Shown in pieces: positions 1 through 11,939 of a DNA stretch of 64,000 nucleotides (position 1 is its first letter; each line of letters begins with the position of its first letter). This DNA is from Triatoma infestans (taxonomy: Eukaryota > Arthropoda > Insecta > Hemiptera > Reduviidae). Position numbers and translations under genes: made by a program. Location: assembly GCA_011037195.1 (NCBI GenBank), contig JAAEAF010003085.1:48273-112272 (forward strand). Reading direction: 5' to 3'. The notes under the pieces were generated by a model. That model worked only from the letters and a program-made list of their open reading frames with translations. It was not told the DNA's origin and did no database searches.

Positions 1-1190
1 TTAAATTTTACATTTTGTCCAACAATAAGACAGAGGTAGTGAGAGAACAATTACCTATCCTGGCAGGTAGTACTAGTCCCACCCTAGATTAATACTGTAG
101 TCCAGGAGAGAGTCATACATTTACGCCACAAGATTTCCTCCACAACTAAATAAATCATTTTGCAAGTATTTAAAGGAAATCTTATAGTGTTTTTCCGAGC
201 AAATAAAAATAAAAAAACATATTCGTTAATACCGCATTTCCGTTTATATCGATTTTCTTTAAAATTGAAACTTTTACCATTGCTTTTAATGTATATTCTC
301 AATATTACATAGTAGTAGGAACCATACTTGCACGAAGTGTACTTTAGTAAAAAGCTAAACATACTTCTCCCTCTCCAGAGAACCCTAAAAAAAAAACAAA
401 ACAAAAAAAAACTGACTTTCCGATTGAAATAGATATAAGAAGTTTAAAGAACTCGACGGCAACCGTTGTCAGAAAATCGGCGAGCCACTACCAATCATTC
501 GGAATATCAAGTTTTGAACTTTTCTGCACACACACATTTTAGTTTTTTGTCATCCTTATTCCATATGAGTAAAATAAATTTAAACTAAGCAGTAGTAAAG
601 GAACGAAACAGAAAGCAGAGCTGCATATTAAAAATTATTAAAACATAAACCAATTTTTTAATAATTTATTCCAATAACAAAGCCAAGTTGAACAACAGAT
701 AACCTCAATTAACTTTTTCCCCAACCCAATAAGATTGACAGATAAATAAGTCCTACAGCTCTTGCAACACGGGTAAGTATGAGAGACCATTATTAATAAT
801 ATGTAATATGTATCATGTTCTATAAATAATTGAAGAGTGGACAGTGAATTTCTGAGTCTTGTTTGAACGCGCAGAATTTCGCTGTTCAAGAGGGATCCCT
901 AGATATCGGCACTATTTCTACAGGCTCGCTTTACCTCTTTGTTTACACTTATAACCAAATGCTGCTAACTTATTAACAAACCCTCATTGGTTCTCTGTTA
1001 ACCACGTACACTTCTAATAATTTACCACCGGAGTGATGCTTGTCACGAACCCACCTTAATAATATATATATATATATATAATCTTTCATCTTTCTACAAC
1101 GCGTAGGTGTGAAATATATTACCTTAACTAAATCAAATGGTAAAAGCGATCGAATATTTCTAACAGTTTAAATAATAACTTACTCATATG
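1..1190. other. AT-rich intergenic DNA, no gene seen
   Basis: No coding region, RNA gene or recognisable transposon was found. The open frames here are AT-biased and look random. A short TA run lies near 1060-1080. Confidence 0.6.
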
Positions 1191-1194
1191 GAAT

Positions 1195-1365
1195 ACTGCA
1201 GACCAGGGAGGCCTTCTCAAGTGCAGTAGCAAGCGCTGCTCTTAGAGTTTCAAGAGCTCACAGCTGCATCATTTCGTGATAGGCACGGCGCTCTATGCTA
1301 GAGAGAATCGGCCCCACAGCTGTTCGTGCAGTAAAAACCTCTGGTCCAATGTGATTGGTTCCGTA
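1195..1365 (-). other. Unassigned open stretch, possible decayed coding remnant
   Basis: The minus strand reads as about 57 codons with one stop, of balanced composition and with alanine, leucine and glutamate patches (for example ETLRAALATALEKASLV). Its GC content is clearly higher than its surroundings. I recognise no family. It could be an exon, a decayed transposon protein or chance. No splice-site argument can be made safely. Confidence 0.2.
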
Positions 1366-1500
1366 TTTATTTCCTCCATTTATCAAGTTTATTGGTAATA
1401 GCCTTGGGTTTGTCTTCTATTCTTGAATTACAATAGAAACCAATGAAAACTTACACAACTTACTCTTGCATTTTCTCAAACTTCAACCCTTAATTGTTGT

Positions 1501-1858
1501 GATGGTTGGTTCCGCAGATCTGGAAAGCATCAGAGACATTTTCCGTGGAAGCCTGCTTCATTTTGTGGTCATCGACCGGTTTCGGGCGTTCGCCCATCTT
1601 CAGGATGCGCTTTTCAGACAGTGTGCCAACACAGACTCGTACAGAGACTTAGTTTCACACTAACTGAGGTGTATATTTAAAATATGTTTTAAAATATGTG
1701 TATGTTTTAAACATACACCTCAGTTAGTGTGAAACTAAGTCTCTGTACGAGTCTGTGTTGGCACACTGTCTGAAAAGCGCATCCTGAAGGTGGGCGAACG
1801 CCCGAAACCGGTCGATGACCACAAAATGAAGCAGGCTTCCACGGAAAATGTCTCTGAT
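1501..1858 (-). mobile_element. Family A foldback element, copy 1 (Penelope-like pLTR pair with ribozyme cores)
   Basis: Two nearly identical arms (about 1529-1672 and 1718-1858) face each other around a short AT-rich spacer. The left arm carries an extra stretch of about 30 bp, GGTTGGTTCCGCAGA then CTGGAAAGC, at 1501-1528. The right arm stops at TCTCTGAT. Each arm holds a hammerhead-like core: the minus-strand core in the left arm is intact, while the plus-strand core in the right arm has CTGAAGG in place of CTGAAGA. Inverted pseudo-LTRs plus a one-sided extension is the layout described for Penelope-like elements; assignment to that group is inference because no RT or GIY-YIG region is present. 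The strand given is the orientation with the extension at the 3' end. Confidence 0.7.
1570..1607 (-). ncRNA. Hammerhead ribozyme-like core (family A, copy 1, left arm)
   Basis: On the minus strand the order is CATC, CTGAAGA, one T, GGGCGAACGCCC hairpin, GAAA, CCGGTC, GATG. This matches a type I hammerhead: stem I CATC/GATG, core CUGANGA, stem II, GAAA, and a GUC cleavage triplet. Stem III is only ACC/GGU. One extra U lies between A9 and stem II compared with the textbook core, so activity is not certain. Confidence 0.55.
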
Positions 1859-2006
1859 TCAACCATTAAATTTACTAGAAACTAGGAATTATAATAAATT
1901 CAAGTGTCCTTAAAATTATTTCATAATTTAGTGATGCTAAATGATAGGTCAGAAAGATAAGCCTTACGTCATCTCAAGTCAACGGAATAATATCAAGTCA
2001 ACGGAA

Positions 2007-2200
2007 TATCTCGTAGCTGCATATTTTTGATATTTCTGACCGGTTTCGGATTTTCATCCATCGTCATATTAAGACTCTGTACTTGAAAGCCTTACCCTGA
2101 CGATTGATGAAAATCCGAAACCGGTTAGGAACATCACAAACATGCATGCTACGACGCAAAAAACCCAGATATTATCTGCGGATCCATCCACATATTCAAT
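2007..2200 (+). mobile_element. Family B foldback element, copy 1
   Basis: The left arm (2007-2066) and right arm (about 2096-2200) are inverted copies. Both contain GACCGGTTTCGG-type cores, but the flanks differ from family A. The right arm continues through a GGATCCATCCAC-type extension that the left arm lacks. The right core reads CTGACGA, TTGATGAAAATCC, GAAACCGGTT. The left core on the minus strand has ATGACGA, so the first core base is lost. The spacer between the arms is short. It is probably a second Penelope-like family; no protein is encoded. Confidence 0.6.
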
Positions 2201-2855
2201 AGAGGACTGATGACTCCATTAAAGTATCATTTCAACAACTACTACATTCATCACCATTGATCACCATTTTACTATCTAATAAGGTCCTTAAAGTAAAAGG
2301 AACCTAATAATAAGAATTTCACAGCAAACGGGAAAGATAAAAAATGCTATAGCGACTGACAGATAAAACGTGTTCTACAAAATAGCCCAACCAATGAAAT
2401 TCTAGGAACAGTTGTCAAAAATAATCTGTATGGATAATAATCTATCTCGTTCAAAACTGGCGGAACACCTAGATTAAGTACGTATTAATATATGTTTCAC
2501 ACATTTTGCACAAACATAATAACTGTTTACTAATATTGATGTATTATAAATATGAACGAACTATTTTTTTTTTTTTGAAGAGGGGAGGACCCATTCTTGA
2601 ATACTGTTTATCATAACGGCACTGTTCTATGAAATAATATACATCCATTATTATAATATTAAAAAAAATAAAATGAAGTGGGGTCAAAAAAGAAAAGAAA
2701 AAGACTATATCGTTTCTTTCAAACATGTTTCACACTCAATTACACGCTTTGTTAATAATTTTATATGAATAGAAGAAGATATTTTTGGGGTTTTCCGAAA
2801 TGACGTTTTGGTATCAACTTAGAAAACCACCTCGTTCAAACCTATATGCACTGCA
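2200..2855. other. AT-rich DNA, nothing recognised
   Basis: No gene or clear repeat was seen. Poly-T and poly-A runs lie near 2560 and 2660. Confidence 0.5.
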
Positions 2856-2859
2856 CATT

Positions 2860-3130
2860 CTCCGGGTGCGCCCCTCTACGCCAGGGGTTCAGCCCTTAGG
2901 TACTTGAAGTGTTGTAGAAGGAGTAGTGGAGACACAACCCTTGCTGTGTGCGGCGAAGGTTACCTACAGGTCAGAGGACACGGCTACCCTCTATTGAAGG
3001 GGGCCAAAGGGGGCTCTTGTGCTTGCACCCTGCCATCGGCTTGAGAAGAGAGCTTGGCTCTGAAAGAAAAGAGAGACAGAGAGCTTTAAATCCCCAAAAG
3101 GAGAAGACATATGAGGGAGAAATATAACCC
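2860..3130. other. GC-richer island of unknown origin
   Basis: About 270 bp of clearly higher GC interrupts AT-rich DNA, with blocks such as GGGGGCCAAAGGGGGCTC. No long frame is open on either strand. It resembles an untranslated end of a decayed retroelement or a non-coding exon, but I cannot name it. Confidence 0.25.
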
Positions 3131-3720
3131 CTTCATATTTTCTTTTATTTTTCTATACAGCCTCTTGAATCATTTGTTACTAATAATGTCAAACACTTCA
3201 CACTCCATTTAGAAAAAAAAACTATACCTAAATACACCTGGTACAGGATTGCCTAGACATGAACTTGTCACTGACATCATAATTATATTCACTGGTCGAC
3301 CAAAACTTGTATGAGAGATTAAAAATATAACTGACAATCTTTCTCATACCATTCTTTATTTAAAATTATTATTAATATTTTTTAACGTAAATTTACAGCA
3401 ATCTTGATAAATTGCATCAAGATCTAACGTTTCTTAGGCGTCACATATGATGGTTGAAAAGCTACTTTTTCTTAAATTGGTAACTCGTCTAATTGTAAAA
3501 CTAAATTTTACTTGATTTGACCGGTAATTTACTAAGAAATTTCGGTTTTGAAGTAGGCGCAGCTTCAGTTTCCTCAATCAAAATAAAGGAGGACAGAGAG
3601 AGCTGTAAGCATAATTTGACTCAGAAGTTTCGAAAAAAATGTTCAAGCGCCAAGAATAGAAGATAACCAACGTCTCTACCAATTAAACTTCATGAACTCT
3701 TCATGAAATAGAGGAAAATA
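3130..3720. other. AT-rich DNA, nothing recognised
   Basis: No coding or RNA feature could be supported here. Confidence 0.5.
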
Positions 3721-3789
3721 CGAAACCGGTCATATTGGACTAGGGGACTTTTCAGTGCAGGACCAGCCTGCGGGCAGAATTTCGAGATT

Positions 3790-3890
3790 CTTTTCTGTGA
3801 CAGCCTGCCTGAATTTGTGATCAACGATCGGTTTCAGATGTTCATCTAACTTCTGGATTTCTGGGCAAACATAGCGATAACATTGATTGT
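3790..3890. repeat. Family A foldback fragment, diverged single arm
   Basis: The stretch keeps the order of the family A left arm: a TTTTCTGTGACAGCCTGCC block, TTTGTGATCAACGATCGG, then GTTTCAGATGTTCATC and ATAGCGATAACA. Many substitutions mark it as an old copy. No opposite arm is visible nearby. Confidence 0.45.
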
Positions 3891-4062
3891 ATACGTCAAA
3901 ATAAATTTTGAAACTGAGAGCTCTTGTTAGCAGTTCCACATTTAATAAATAAATAAAATCACGTTATGTCCTATTGTCTGTAAAAGAGAAAAGTCTCAAC
4001 TGGCAAAACATTCTTCAACAACTGGACATGCAATAAATGCTGAACACACCAGAGTCACCAGA

Positions 4063-4180
4063 GTTCCTAGGAGCCTCTACAGCTCACTGTTCGAGACAAC
4101 ACTGTCCGGAGGCCGACAGTGCACTGAGAAGGCTCCGAGCCATAGATGTTGAAGCGCCTTAAATTTAAAAAAAAAAAAAA
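4063..4180 (+). mobile_element. SINE body and A-tail, 3' fragment (same family as 32512-32720)
   Basis: The stretch contains CACTGTCCGGAGGCC and AGTGCACTGAGAA, and ends GCGCCTTAAATT followed by a run of A. The same blocks in the same order occur at 32595-32720 behind a tRNA-like head. The head is missing here, so the copy is 5'-truncated. Confidence 0.6.
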
Positions 4181-4875
4181 CACACTAGAGTCCTTGCCTA
4201 AGTAAACAATGTTATGAATATGGCGTAAGAGTAGAATCAGAAATTGAGAAAAAGACAGACTGTTTAAATTGAGATGATGGACACCGTCTGAGCAGAAGAC
4301 GGTTCCTCTGCTCAGAGAAAAAAGAGATCAATGAAAAGGTTTTCCTGATTAAATGCTGTAGAACTTTAACGGAAGCGCGGTGGGAGGGAAGACTTAAACA
4401 TAGTCACCCAATCACATGCATGGAAGGAAGAATTAATCTCCCAAAATAACTACATCCACAACACTACCCTAAAGAAGCCTACTGAAATAATACAGAAAAG
4501 TCGGTTTATAAAAAAAAAAAAAGTATTTCGACCAATGGCACGATCACATTTCGGAAACCTACATGCTTTGCACTATATACGTTATTTGAATTGTCGCTTA
4601 CCAATCGTCCGTTTTAAATGATATTAAAAACTTTCTGTCCAAATATTCAAAACTGAATTATCACCGGATATGTGTGAATTAAAATCCCCTAAGTTAAACA
4701 AATATTTTGAGCAAATGGTCTAATGTGTTCGTAACAAAAAACAAAAAATCACACATGAAGAGCAAACTTGACAATCCGTTTAGTTAACACCAAGGACATC
4801 CAATACCACATTGAGGTAAATATCCTTCACTTCCTGGCATTGCAATTTACTGATTTTCTTTTCCAGTTCCCCGCG
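4181..4875. other. Intergenic DNA, nothing recognised
   Basis: No gene was seen. A moderately GC-balanced patch near 4350-4440 has no open frame of note. Confidence 0.45.
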
Positions 4876-4962
4876 ATGAACTTTGAAACTGTTTCAAAAA
4901 TCCCATTTTGAAGAAATCGGATTAACTGGGAATGTGCAACTTTATTGAATAGTTCTTTTTTT

Positions 4963-5861
4963 TACTTTCTGTTACTCCTAGTAACGTGATCAAATTTGAT
5001 CGTGATTTGCGATCATCACAAATTTTTGAAATTGAGTTTTCACCGGAAACACATGATTTCACGATTCCTAGTTGTGAAAAAAAAAAATTAAAAATGAAAA
5101 ATCGCAGGAAGCTCAGACTCGTTATTTCCTCAGCCTAGATACTAACACCGCATCTGACACGAAAGTTTCGGGGCAAACACCATCAACCGGAAGTGCGACT
5201 TTACGGAATTTTTTTCATTTTTTTTTTTAACGATTTTCTTGCAACTTCGTATACTTTTTAAACAGATAAATGCCTATTATTTTTGTTTAAACCTTTCTCT
5301 AGAAAAATTGGTTTGAGGCGGGGAGTTGTGGGTGAAAAAGTAGCGTTAATCTTACCACTAATTACCATTTCAATATTGTGTGTATGGTTCTGATACTAGT
5401 TTAATACTAATATGTGCTAGAAATATTGTTGGAATTCCCAATTTAAAAAAAAAGATCGGTTAACCGGAAGTGTAACTTTAAAGAATAGGTTTTTTTCAGT
5501 TTTTTTTTGGAATTTTCATGAAAACGACTAAAACGATTTCCATTAAACTTGGAAAGCTAAGTACTTATATATAAACCTATCACTATTATTTATAACTCTC
5601 CCCCCCATAAATTTGGATTTTTAGATAGTTCTGCGTGGAATTTGTGGCATTAAATTTCAAATATTATATGTGGGGTTGGTTCATTATTATTGGCTCGATC
5701 TTTTGGTCTACAATAAAGTCATAAAGTCACTTCTCTAACTGTCTGGATTGGTAGAATGGTATTTGCCCCACATCACCATCTCTATATGTTATGACGAATG
5801 AATGAAATTGCCAGATAGGTGTATAGAAAAGGTCTGGTGTGAGTGTTTCACGCCAGATTTT
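4963..5861 (-). mobile_element. CA-repeat family copy, near full length
   Basis: Read on the minus strand, it begins with the family start (AATCTGG(C/T)GTGAAACACTC type, 5840-5861) and ends near the TTACTCCTAGTAA hairpin at 4970. Between these lie repeated modules containing CCGGAAGTG, AAAACGACTAAAACGATTT and CCCCCCATAAATTT blocks. A further module fragment follows at about 4880-4950. Coding capacity is nil. The copy is diverged and has lost the CA tract. Confidence 0.65.
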
Positions 5862-5864
5862 GTT

Positions 5865-7055
5865 TTTATTTTATTTGTTATTTTTCAAGTTTTTTTGTGA
5901 TTTCTCTGAAAATGACTCGAATGGATGGATTTCCTATAGATTTGTTATACTAAATACACATATTAAGGGGTAATACTTTTATTTAAAACACTATATCATC
6001 GGAAAATTGATTTTTCCAATCAGAAGAAACTGGGACGTTTAAATTGCGGTATTCGATAGAATATAAAATTCCTATTACCGGTCAACTAAACTCTGAATAC
6101 GAAAATGTTGTGTTAATGATACCGTATTTTTTGTTTTGTTTTTTGTTTTGTTTTTTTTAAATTCAAAAAAGCCGAATACAAACTGAACTATTTTTAACGA
6201 CAATTTGGACACAGTTAAGTCCAAACTAAGTAAAAAATGAATATATGTGTACACCTACATATATATCACAAACTAAATCCATTTAAAGAAATTTATGATA
6301 GTTTGTAAGGTAATTTTTTTCCATGTTTATTAATTTTTTTTCACATTATTAAATATAAAAAGGCAAACAAAAAGTAAATAAATAAATAAATAAATTTATA
6401 GTTTCTAAACAAATAAATTTTAAATGATTTCATTTTATTATCAATTATTGTCAAAAAAGAAAAAAAAAAACATCAAACAGAACGAAGAAGAAGAACAGAT
6501 ACAATAATAAAAGAAGAAGAAATAAAAAAGAATATATATATATACAAATCCCCATAAATTGGATCGTAAAATGTAACCTTGAAACAATCTAAAATAATAA
6601 AAAGAAGTTGACATAATTCTTTCTCTTTCTACCAATCATAGAAGAAGAGATAGTTTAGCCAAAGCGTTTCTCTATTTTATTATTATTACTATAGTTTTAT
6701 TTAATTTTTTTTTTTTTTTAATAAAAAAATTAAAAATAAATATTTAAAAATCGTAAAAATAAAATACGAGAATAAAAAAAAGATTTTTTTTATCATTTTT
6801 TTTTTTTAATTAATTTTTATATGTTTTACAATTTTCTTATCAAAAAATTTTGCAAGAGAATGATGATTATCTCCCATTCTTATTAGCTAACCATTCCTGG
6901 TATCTATTTATTTTAGGATAAACAAACAGAAGAAGAAATAAATTTCAAATAAAAAGTTAAATTAATGACAAAATAAAAAAAAAAAAAAAACAATATTTCT
7001 TACATTATTCCAATAGCTAAATCGATAAACAACAGATATTGTGTTTTCAATATAA
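5865..7055. other. Very AT-rich DNA with poly-A and poly-T tracts
   Basis: A long stretch of A/T homopolymer runs with TAAA and AATA repeats (for example 6380-6410). The frames here are low-complexity and no gene is supported. Confidence 0.6.
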
Positions 7056-7060
7056 AAAAA

Positions 7061-8078
7061 ATCTGGTGTAAAACACTCACACAACTTTCTCTTACTCTAG
7101 TTCTCAAAATTATAATTGACAAAAATTTTATAGTTTGTGTATCAAATTTAATGAAATTCGTCGAAAACTAAAAAGAAAACTGTTCAGTAAAAGCCCACTT
7201 TCGGTTTATTAATTTTCTTGCAACTCGGATTTTTGGCCCTCTATTATTTATTTCTAATTAATTTTGTTTGGAGATAGAATTGTATAATCAACTACATGAT
7301 AGCATTTTAGAGAAAAACATAATCCCACACAACTCCCTTACTTAAAAGTGTCCTTGAATGAATTTTTCCAGAGAAAAGTTTTAAATAAAAGTTATAGATC
7401 ATTTTATGTTTAGTTTATATAAGAAGTTTCAAGAAAATCGTCGTAGTCATTTTTGAGAAAATCGCGAAAAAGAAAAAAAAAAATCATTTAGTAAAGTGGT
7501 AAAGTAAACGCACTTCCGGTTATCCGATTTTTTCAAATTCGGAATTTCAACAACATATTTTATTCCAATTAACAGTATTTAGATGACAGAATTGTCTTAT
7601 AAACTGAAATAGCACTATAGATGAAAACCTAACCCCACCCTTCCCCCAAAAGTGCCCTTAAATAAATTTTCCCACAGAAATGTTTCAAATAAAAGTTGTA
7701 GCACTTTGTATGTGTAGTTGATATACGTATCAAGTTTGAAGAAAATCGTCGGAGCCATTGCTGAGAAAATCGCAAAAAAGTATAAAAATTAACTACTAAA
7801 GTGGTACTTCCGGTTGAGGAATATTGACAGATAACGTACTGACAGAACCTATGGTGATACTAAACGGAATATCAAGTTTCAACTTTCTACGGTTTTTCGT
7901 CTTTGAGCTATGCTTTTCACATAAATACACACACACATTCACACACACACAGACCATTGCTAAAAACCACTTTTTTGGACTCAGGGGGACCTCAAAACGG
8001 ATATTACCGGTGAAAACTCGATATCAAAAATTTGACACGATTACAGTACTTCCTCTTACTAGTAGTAAGAGAAAGTAA
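7061..8078 (+). mobile_element. CA-repeat family copy, full length
   Basis: It starts ATCTGGTGTAAAACACTCAC and ACTTTCTCTTACTC, and ends with CTCTTACTAGTAGTAAGAG followed by AAAGT. That end is an 8-bp stem with a 3-nt loop, and its last 15 bases are the inverse of the subterminal start. The interior has modules with CACTTCCGGTTA, ATTTAGATGACAGAATTGTC, CCCTTCCCCCAAAAGTGCCC and GAAAATCGTCGGAGCCATT, then a short CA tract at about 7928-7950. The length and layout match 32726-33740. Subterminal inverted repeats, a terminal hairpin and a microsatellite suggest a non-autonomous Helitron/Helentron-like element; that class is inference. Confidence 0.75.
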
Positions 8079-8360
8079 AAATGTTATTACTTGGGTAAGC
8101 ATACGAAGTTTTAAACATACATTTAAAAAAACAATGAACAACAAACTGAATGTTTAGAAAAAAAAAAAACAATTTTCTTATTGTAAAGAAAAATAGAAGT
8201 TTTTTTTTTAAATTTTCTTTTTCAAATCACGTTTCCTGAAAACAGAAAGAGTTTTACTGTAAACTATAAAGTAAAATGGGGTGATTCGGTAATATTACTT
8301 TTCTTAACGGTTTTTAACGGTTAAGACATTTTTATTGTCTTTTTTTTTATTGCTTTAAAT

Positions 8361-8470
8361 GGAAGTATTAAGATCGTGTCAAATTTTTCAAATTGTGTTT
8401 TAACCAGACAACATACTTGTTTTGAGCTCCCATGAGTAGGAAAAAAGCCATTTTAAGCAATATTCAGGGT
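8361..8470 (-). mobile_element. CA-repeat family 3'-end fragment
   Basis: The GGAAGTATTAAGATCGTGTC, AAATTGTGTTTTAACC and AAAAAAGCCATTTTAAGCAA blocks match the end of the family read on the minus strand. The rest is absent. Confidence 0.5.
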
Positions 8471-8739
8471 GTGTGTAAAATAGAATTGTTATAAAGACAA
8501 CAAATCCGAAAAATCCGGAGAATGCTTTAAACTTTAATATTCGTTTTGGTATCACCAGGAAAATTGAATTTCTTGGTCATAATCCGTTATCCATTATGTG
8601 TTTTAGGCTATTAGTAAAGGCTATTTATTTTTTCAGCTTCGTTATTTTCAACATATGGTCCATGATATTCTTTAAACTTATGTACTAATTATACGCATAA
8701 CTAACTTTATATGTTATCAATTTTATCAATAGGAATGCC

Positions 8740-9600
8740 GAGGCAAACTTCATGACCTGGACAGAAATAATAGCACACCCTCTTTTGGGCGCCTAGAACA
8801 TGTTGGCCTAAAAAGTTATGAAAAGGTCGTGGCTCTACCAAAGCAAGGTCTTAACTAAACCAGTCTTGACATCGGGAAACCATTTTATGTGATAAGATTC
8901 CAGTCCTTCCAAGAAGTGCTCAGAATGAGGAGGAAGTCAATGCTATGTTTAACCCTCCCAGAGATTGAAGCTTTTACTGGGCAGCGACATTCGGAAAAGT
9001 GCTGAGACTTGTATCAAGATCTGAGCATCTACTGCCGCTTCGTAAGTGTGATAGGTTGCTTCACAGGACATTTTAGGATCCGGGTGACATCTGAAGAAGT
9101 TCGACCTAAAATGCTATAGCACCTGTAAATTTTATGGGTGATGGAGGGATTCCAATTCTCCTACAGGCTGCCGAGGCTATCATCCAGAGCAGGTATCAAG
9201 TCTGGGCGCATTCTGGGTATTAAAAGAGGAAATATCTTCCCTAGAACTGTCCCAGATCATGAAATTTGGAGAGTTGGAGAAATGGATTTTGTGAAGGGTG
9301 CTATTAGTTGAAAGATCAAAAAAAAAGAAGCCTCTATACATAAACAGTTTTCCTGAAAAGTTTATATTTTGGCGGGTTCTAGACATGCAGTAAGTAATCT
9401 CTAGCTTGTAAAGTGTAAAAGTATCGGAATAAGGTATAAGCCAATGGAAATGAGTGTTTGTATCGTTTGCCGGAGTTTGCCAGCGGATACGCTAAACCTA
9501 ATAATTTGCAATTCCAACCGTATTTGCTGGGCCTAAGTTCAGTGGGTGGTTTGGATGGTGTCAAGGTTAGCGATATTTATTTCATTAGACACTGGGAAAG
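8740..9600. other. Unassigned GC-balanced stretch, possible decayed transposon
   Basis: Composition shifts to near balance for about 860 bp in otherwise AT-rich DNA. Frames on both strands are broken by stops, with no recognisable RT, RNase H or transposase motif. It is likely an old coding transposon or a processed sequence, identity unknown. Confidence 0.25.
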
Positions 9601-9724
9601 AACTCTGAATATGTAGATAGTATAATTTTCCATACCGAAGTTTACATCGATGCTGCATTTTGCCAAGTGAGTCTGGCATAATTAAAAGTCCATGAGAATG
9701 AATATGTCCAAATGAATTCTCCTG

Positions 9725-10000
9725 GGTTAAAGTGTTAGATTAGATTAGATTCTGTAAGATTTGGTTATTAGCTTACGCCCTTGCGACCACTATGGGTCTA
9801 ATGTGGTACCAACAAGTTAGACTACCATAGCCTGTCCGGTCTGTTTAATTAGACTTAGAACTCTGGAGAAAGGGAGACTCCTGGATGAAGCTTGAAGGCA
9901 CTCACAAGTTAGAGTACACTTTCCCATCCTGTCTGTTTAATTAGACTTTGGAATCAGGAGAAAGACACCTGGATGGAACTTGAAGGCGTGAGTTTCTTCT
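9725..10000 (-). mobile_element. Probable non-LTR retrotransposon 3' end with a tandem duplication
   Basis: At 9727-9750 there is a short (ATTAG)n-type run. Read on the minus strand this would be the terminal simple-repeat tail of a non-LTR element. Next to it lie two units of about 92 bp (9812-9903 and 9904-9993) sharing CTGTTTAATTAGACTT, GGAGAAAG and GATG(A/G)A(A/G)CTTGAAGGC. No protein remnant is visible, so the retrotransposon call rests on the tail and layout. Confidence 0.4.
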
Positions 10001-10009
10001 CCACAAAGA

Positions 10010-10615
10010 GGAGAAATCTTAGCCACATAAGTCTCTCATATTGATACAGTAAGTGCAAAACCTATACATGCTATTCGTTGTCAGGCTTATATGATATATG
10101 TGCTGGCTTAAAAAGTTAATCAATTAACTTCTTCTTGGCAATTTCATTACAGAGCATGGCTTCTCAAAAGGCATGATTTTGCATACCATTTTGCGCGAGA
10201 TGAACTTTCACACTGGGCTAATGTGAGACCATATCATTAATAATAATAATAATGGGCTATAAACAACTATTGGAAATGATATTCATTTTATTCAAAATTA
10301 TAATTCATTTGAATTCATCAAATTTTCGAGCAGATTTGAACTAGAGAAAAAAAGGTAGTTATCTTTTCAGGATTTAATGAAATGGAAAATGCCAGCAATG
10401 TCGTGATCTAAACCCAGTAGGATCGATAAGTCTGATCAAGCTAAATGTAAACAATAATAAATAAAATCTCCAAGGATAAGTACCAGTCAAACAAGTAAAT
10501 AGAAATAAAGAGTTCAATATGATCAGCCTTATAAACATTAGCAGGGTCTTATTTACATTCAACAGTCCAGACACTAATGCGACTTTAATAAGTTTCCAAA
10601 TTGTTTATTAACCCC

Positions 10616-10646
<31 letters not shown>

Positions 10647-11935
10647 GGGGGACATTATTTATCATTTACGTCACTGAACCCCCCCACTACTAGAAGCTTT
10701 TAGAGATAATTGAGTAAATTGTCCCCGGTAAACCTTGGAAATTCTAGCACAATTTTATTATTTATGTTTCAATAACTTATTCATTTCTTGCTTCAACAAT
10801 TATTATACTTTTCAAATTCATTGTAGATTAAAATGGAACAATAGTAATATTTAATATTTTCATCTCTAGAGACTTCAAAAGAAAGAAGAGCTCATGAAAG
10901 TTTCAAGTTGGAAAAAGGAGGGCATTAATTTAATTACTGTATTTCGTCTGGGATAGAAAAGAAATTACAAAAAAAGATAACTATTTTAATTCTAAAGTAA
11001 TTGCAAATATTACCTCAAAGTCCCCCTTGTTTAGAACAAATCGCTCTTCGTTCAGTGGGGAAAAAGGAAAAACTAAGAAAAAACATCAACTTAAGGCAAT
11101 TTTCGAAATTCTATTTAATAATTTTCTCCAAAAACTGGAGTTTGTAATAAGTTTAGGTTATCTTTAATATCGGAGCTGGAGTCCCAACTATAAGCATCAA
11201 TCCACCCCATCTTAAGCAAAAGAACGAAAGGGGAAAACTGCTCAATATAAAAAGGGCAGCCTCCTTCCTTCATTATCTTCTATCGCTCTGTCGTTCTAAG
11301 ACCTTATCCACTATATACTATTATTGCAGAATACGCAAATTACTTGTTAGCATGGAATTAAAACAATATGAGTTAATCTTTACTAAATTCAGTTTCTTTT
11401 TAAATGGCATCAGTTCACACTACTAGCCAGAGAATGTTTTCTTCATAGTTCTAAGAAAGTGTTTTCTTCATAGGTCCTAAAAGCTTAGGGTAAGACTACT
11501 AATGAAGTGGACCAGTTCTTCGAAAGCTATTCTATTCTTCAGTATACTAGGGTACGTTATGTTTACCTGCAACAGATTTCTTAAATTTTTCAAGAGCAGG
11601 TTTCTGATGCGTGTATATTTGGAGCACGTCATGACAATGTGTTCAATTCTTCTGGACAGTTACAAGTTGTACAAAGGGGGGATATTTCTTTACCTATTTT
11701 ATGTAGATATTTCTTACATATGAAATGATTCGGGGTCTACTGAAATAGTGACAAATAGTTTAGAAAATGAACCATCGCGAAACCAAGGTTTATGACCTGC
11801 TACAGGGACTAACAATTTATAAAATTGACCCTTAGGAGACTCTGTGTAAGTCCTTTGCCACGTTTCGTTTATTTTCCTTTTAATATAGGCTTTAAAAATC
11901 AGAATGAGGCAGAGACACGATAAATTCATTTAATA
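10010..11935. other. Intergenic DNA, nothing recognised
   Basis: AT-rich, with a TA run at 10615-10636 and a C run at about 10680. No gene or repeat family was identified. Confidence 0.5.
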
Positions 11936-11939
11936 AACT

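Noticed and set aside
6441..6635. Membrane-like open frame on the minus strand
   Set aside because: It is a translation of AT-rich runs (poly-F, poly-Y) and has no coding signature.
9727..9750. Telomere-like (TTAG)n repeat
   Set aside because: Only about four units of ATTAG type, not TTAGG; it fits a retrotransposon tail better.
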